DNA of 6,253 nt from positions 1 through 6,253 of the forward strand of contig CAZVZK010000287.1 of assembly GCA_964630925.1 (NCBI GenBank), given 5' to 3'. The stretch is from RGDT01 sp964630925. GTDB taxonomy: Bacteria > Planctomycetota > Planctomycetia > Gemmatales > Gemmataceae. Positions within the stretch are counted from its first letter, which is position 1. The number at the start of each line of letters is the position of its first letter. Below are positions 5,861 through 6,253 of this stretch, piece after piece. A program made the position numbers and the translations under genes. The notes under the pieces are model-generated. The model did not search any database, had not been told where the DNA came from, and saw only the letters and a list, made by a program, of their open reading frames with translations.

Positions 5861-6253
5861 ATGAAGATGACCCCAAAACGGGCCCTCGTGCTGTCCTGCG
5901 CGCTCGCCCTGTGCGCCACCGGCAGCCTGTCCGCCGCCGATACCCCCGCCGACCTGGCCTGCCACCGGTCCGGCTCCACCTCGCGCTACGGCTCCTGTTA
6001 CGACCCCTACGAGCCGGTCGGGCCGATCCGCCGCATGTGGCGGGCGCTCTTCCGCGCGCCGTGCCCGCCGTGCCCGCCGCGCCCGGCATACATCCCGGTG
6101 CCCGTCCCCGTCGCCTCGGCGGCCCCTTGCCCGCCGGCTGATGGCTTCCCCGCGGCCCCGCCGCCGCGCGTCGAGCTGGGACGCCCCGGCCCGGCAGAGC
6201 CGCCCCCGGCCCCGCCGCCCAGCCCGCCGGGGCCGTTCGCCGGCAGCAGCCGC
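5861..6253 (+). CDS. Exported proline- and cysteine-rich protein, partial
   Basis: The reading frame is open from the ATG at 5861 to the window edge (131 codons, no stop), so the C-terminus is missing. A signal peptide is clear: basic start (MKMTPKR), hydrophobic core ALVLSCALALCATG (8-21) and a likely cleavage after SLSA (Ala25). The core cysteines do not form a convincing lipobox. The mature part has a short region with Tyr, Arg and Trp (31-65), then a strongly proline-rich tail from residue 67, including CPPCPP (68-73), a PVPVPV-type run (80-84) and PPPAPPPSPPGP (114-125). Cysteines lie at 34, 46, 68, 71 and 90. Third codon positions are almost all G or C, as expected of a real gene here. 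GGAG (5854-5857) is three bases from this ATG and nine from a second in-frame ATG at 5867, which may be the true start. I recognise no family. The protein likely acts outside the cytoplasmic membrane. Confidence 0.75.
   Translation, partial: MKMTPKRALVLSCALALCATGSLSAADTPADLACHRSGSTSRYGSCYDPYEPVGPIRRMWRALFRAPCPPCPPRPAYIPVPVPVASAAPCPPADGFPAAPPPRVELGRPGPAEPPPAPPPSPPGPFAGSSR

Noticed and set aside
4258..6141. A 627-codon plus-strand open frame over serS and the divergent region
   Set aside because: It is antisense to a certain serS gene, has low-complexity composition, and is in a different frame from the signal-peptide gene at 5861, which has much better coding character.

Overview
The window looks like chromosomal DNA from a planctomycete, most likely of the family Gemmataceae. 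The composition is very GC-rich with strong G/C bias at third codon positions. The best taxonomic marker is the N-terminus of the 2342-3757 gene, which matches the TIGR02996 repeat-companion domain (an 'LRLILADWYDDNGDP..AEHIRLQ' type sequence), a family greatly expanded in Gemmata and its relatives. This assignment rests on motif recognition and was not checked by database search.

Layout, left to right. Positions 1-212 are non-coding as far as can be seen and lie downstream of the first gene; they hold two long G runs, a short TGCAA tandem repeat and a weak hairpin. Positions 213-2141 (minus) encode an ABC-F ATPase with two complete nucleotide-binding domains, a tRNA-contacting type linker and an Uup-like C-terminal coiled coil. 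A 200-base gap with a 12-base palindrome follows. Positions 2342-3757 (minus) encode a TIGR02996 plus leucine-rich-repeat protein, and 3777-4223 (minus) a DUF29 protein. These two are 19 bases apart and probably co-transcribed. A 109-base gap with overlapping inverted repeats separates them from serS (4333-5616, minus), a full-length seryl-tRNA synthetase. A 244-base divergent region carries a perfect 8+8 base dyad. From 5861 to the right edge (plus) runs a partial gene for an exported proline- and cysteine-rich protein.

Two genes belong to translation: SerRS charges tRNA-Ser, and ABC-F proteins act on stalled or idle ribosomes. The DUF29/TIGR02996-LRR pair between them is lineage-typical accessory material of unknown function, and nothing in its sequence ties it to translation. 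I see no CRISPR array, tRNA, rRNA, transposase or recognisable defence system. The points most worth a second look are the DUF29-LRR pair, the perfect dyad in the divergent promoter region and the exported protein at the right edge.
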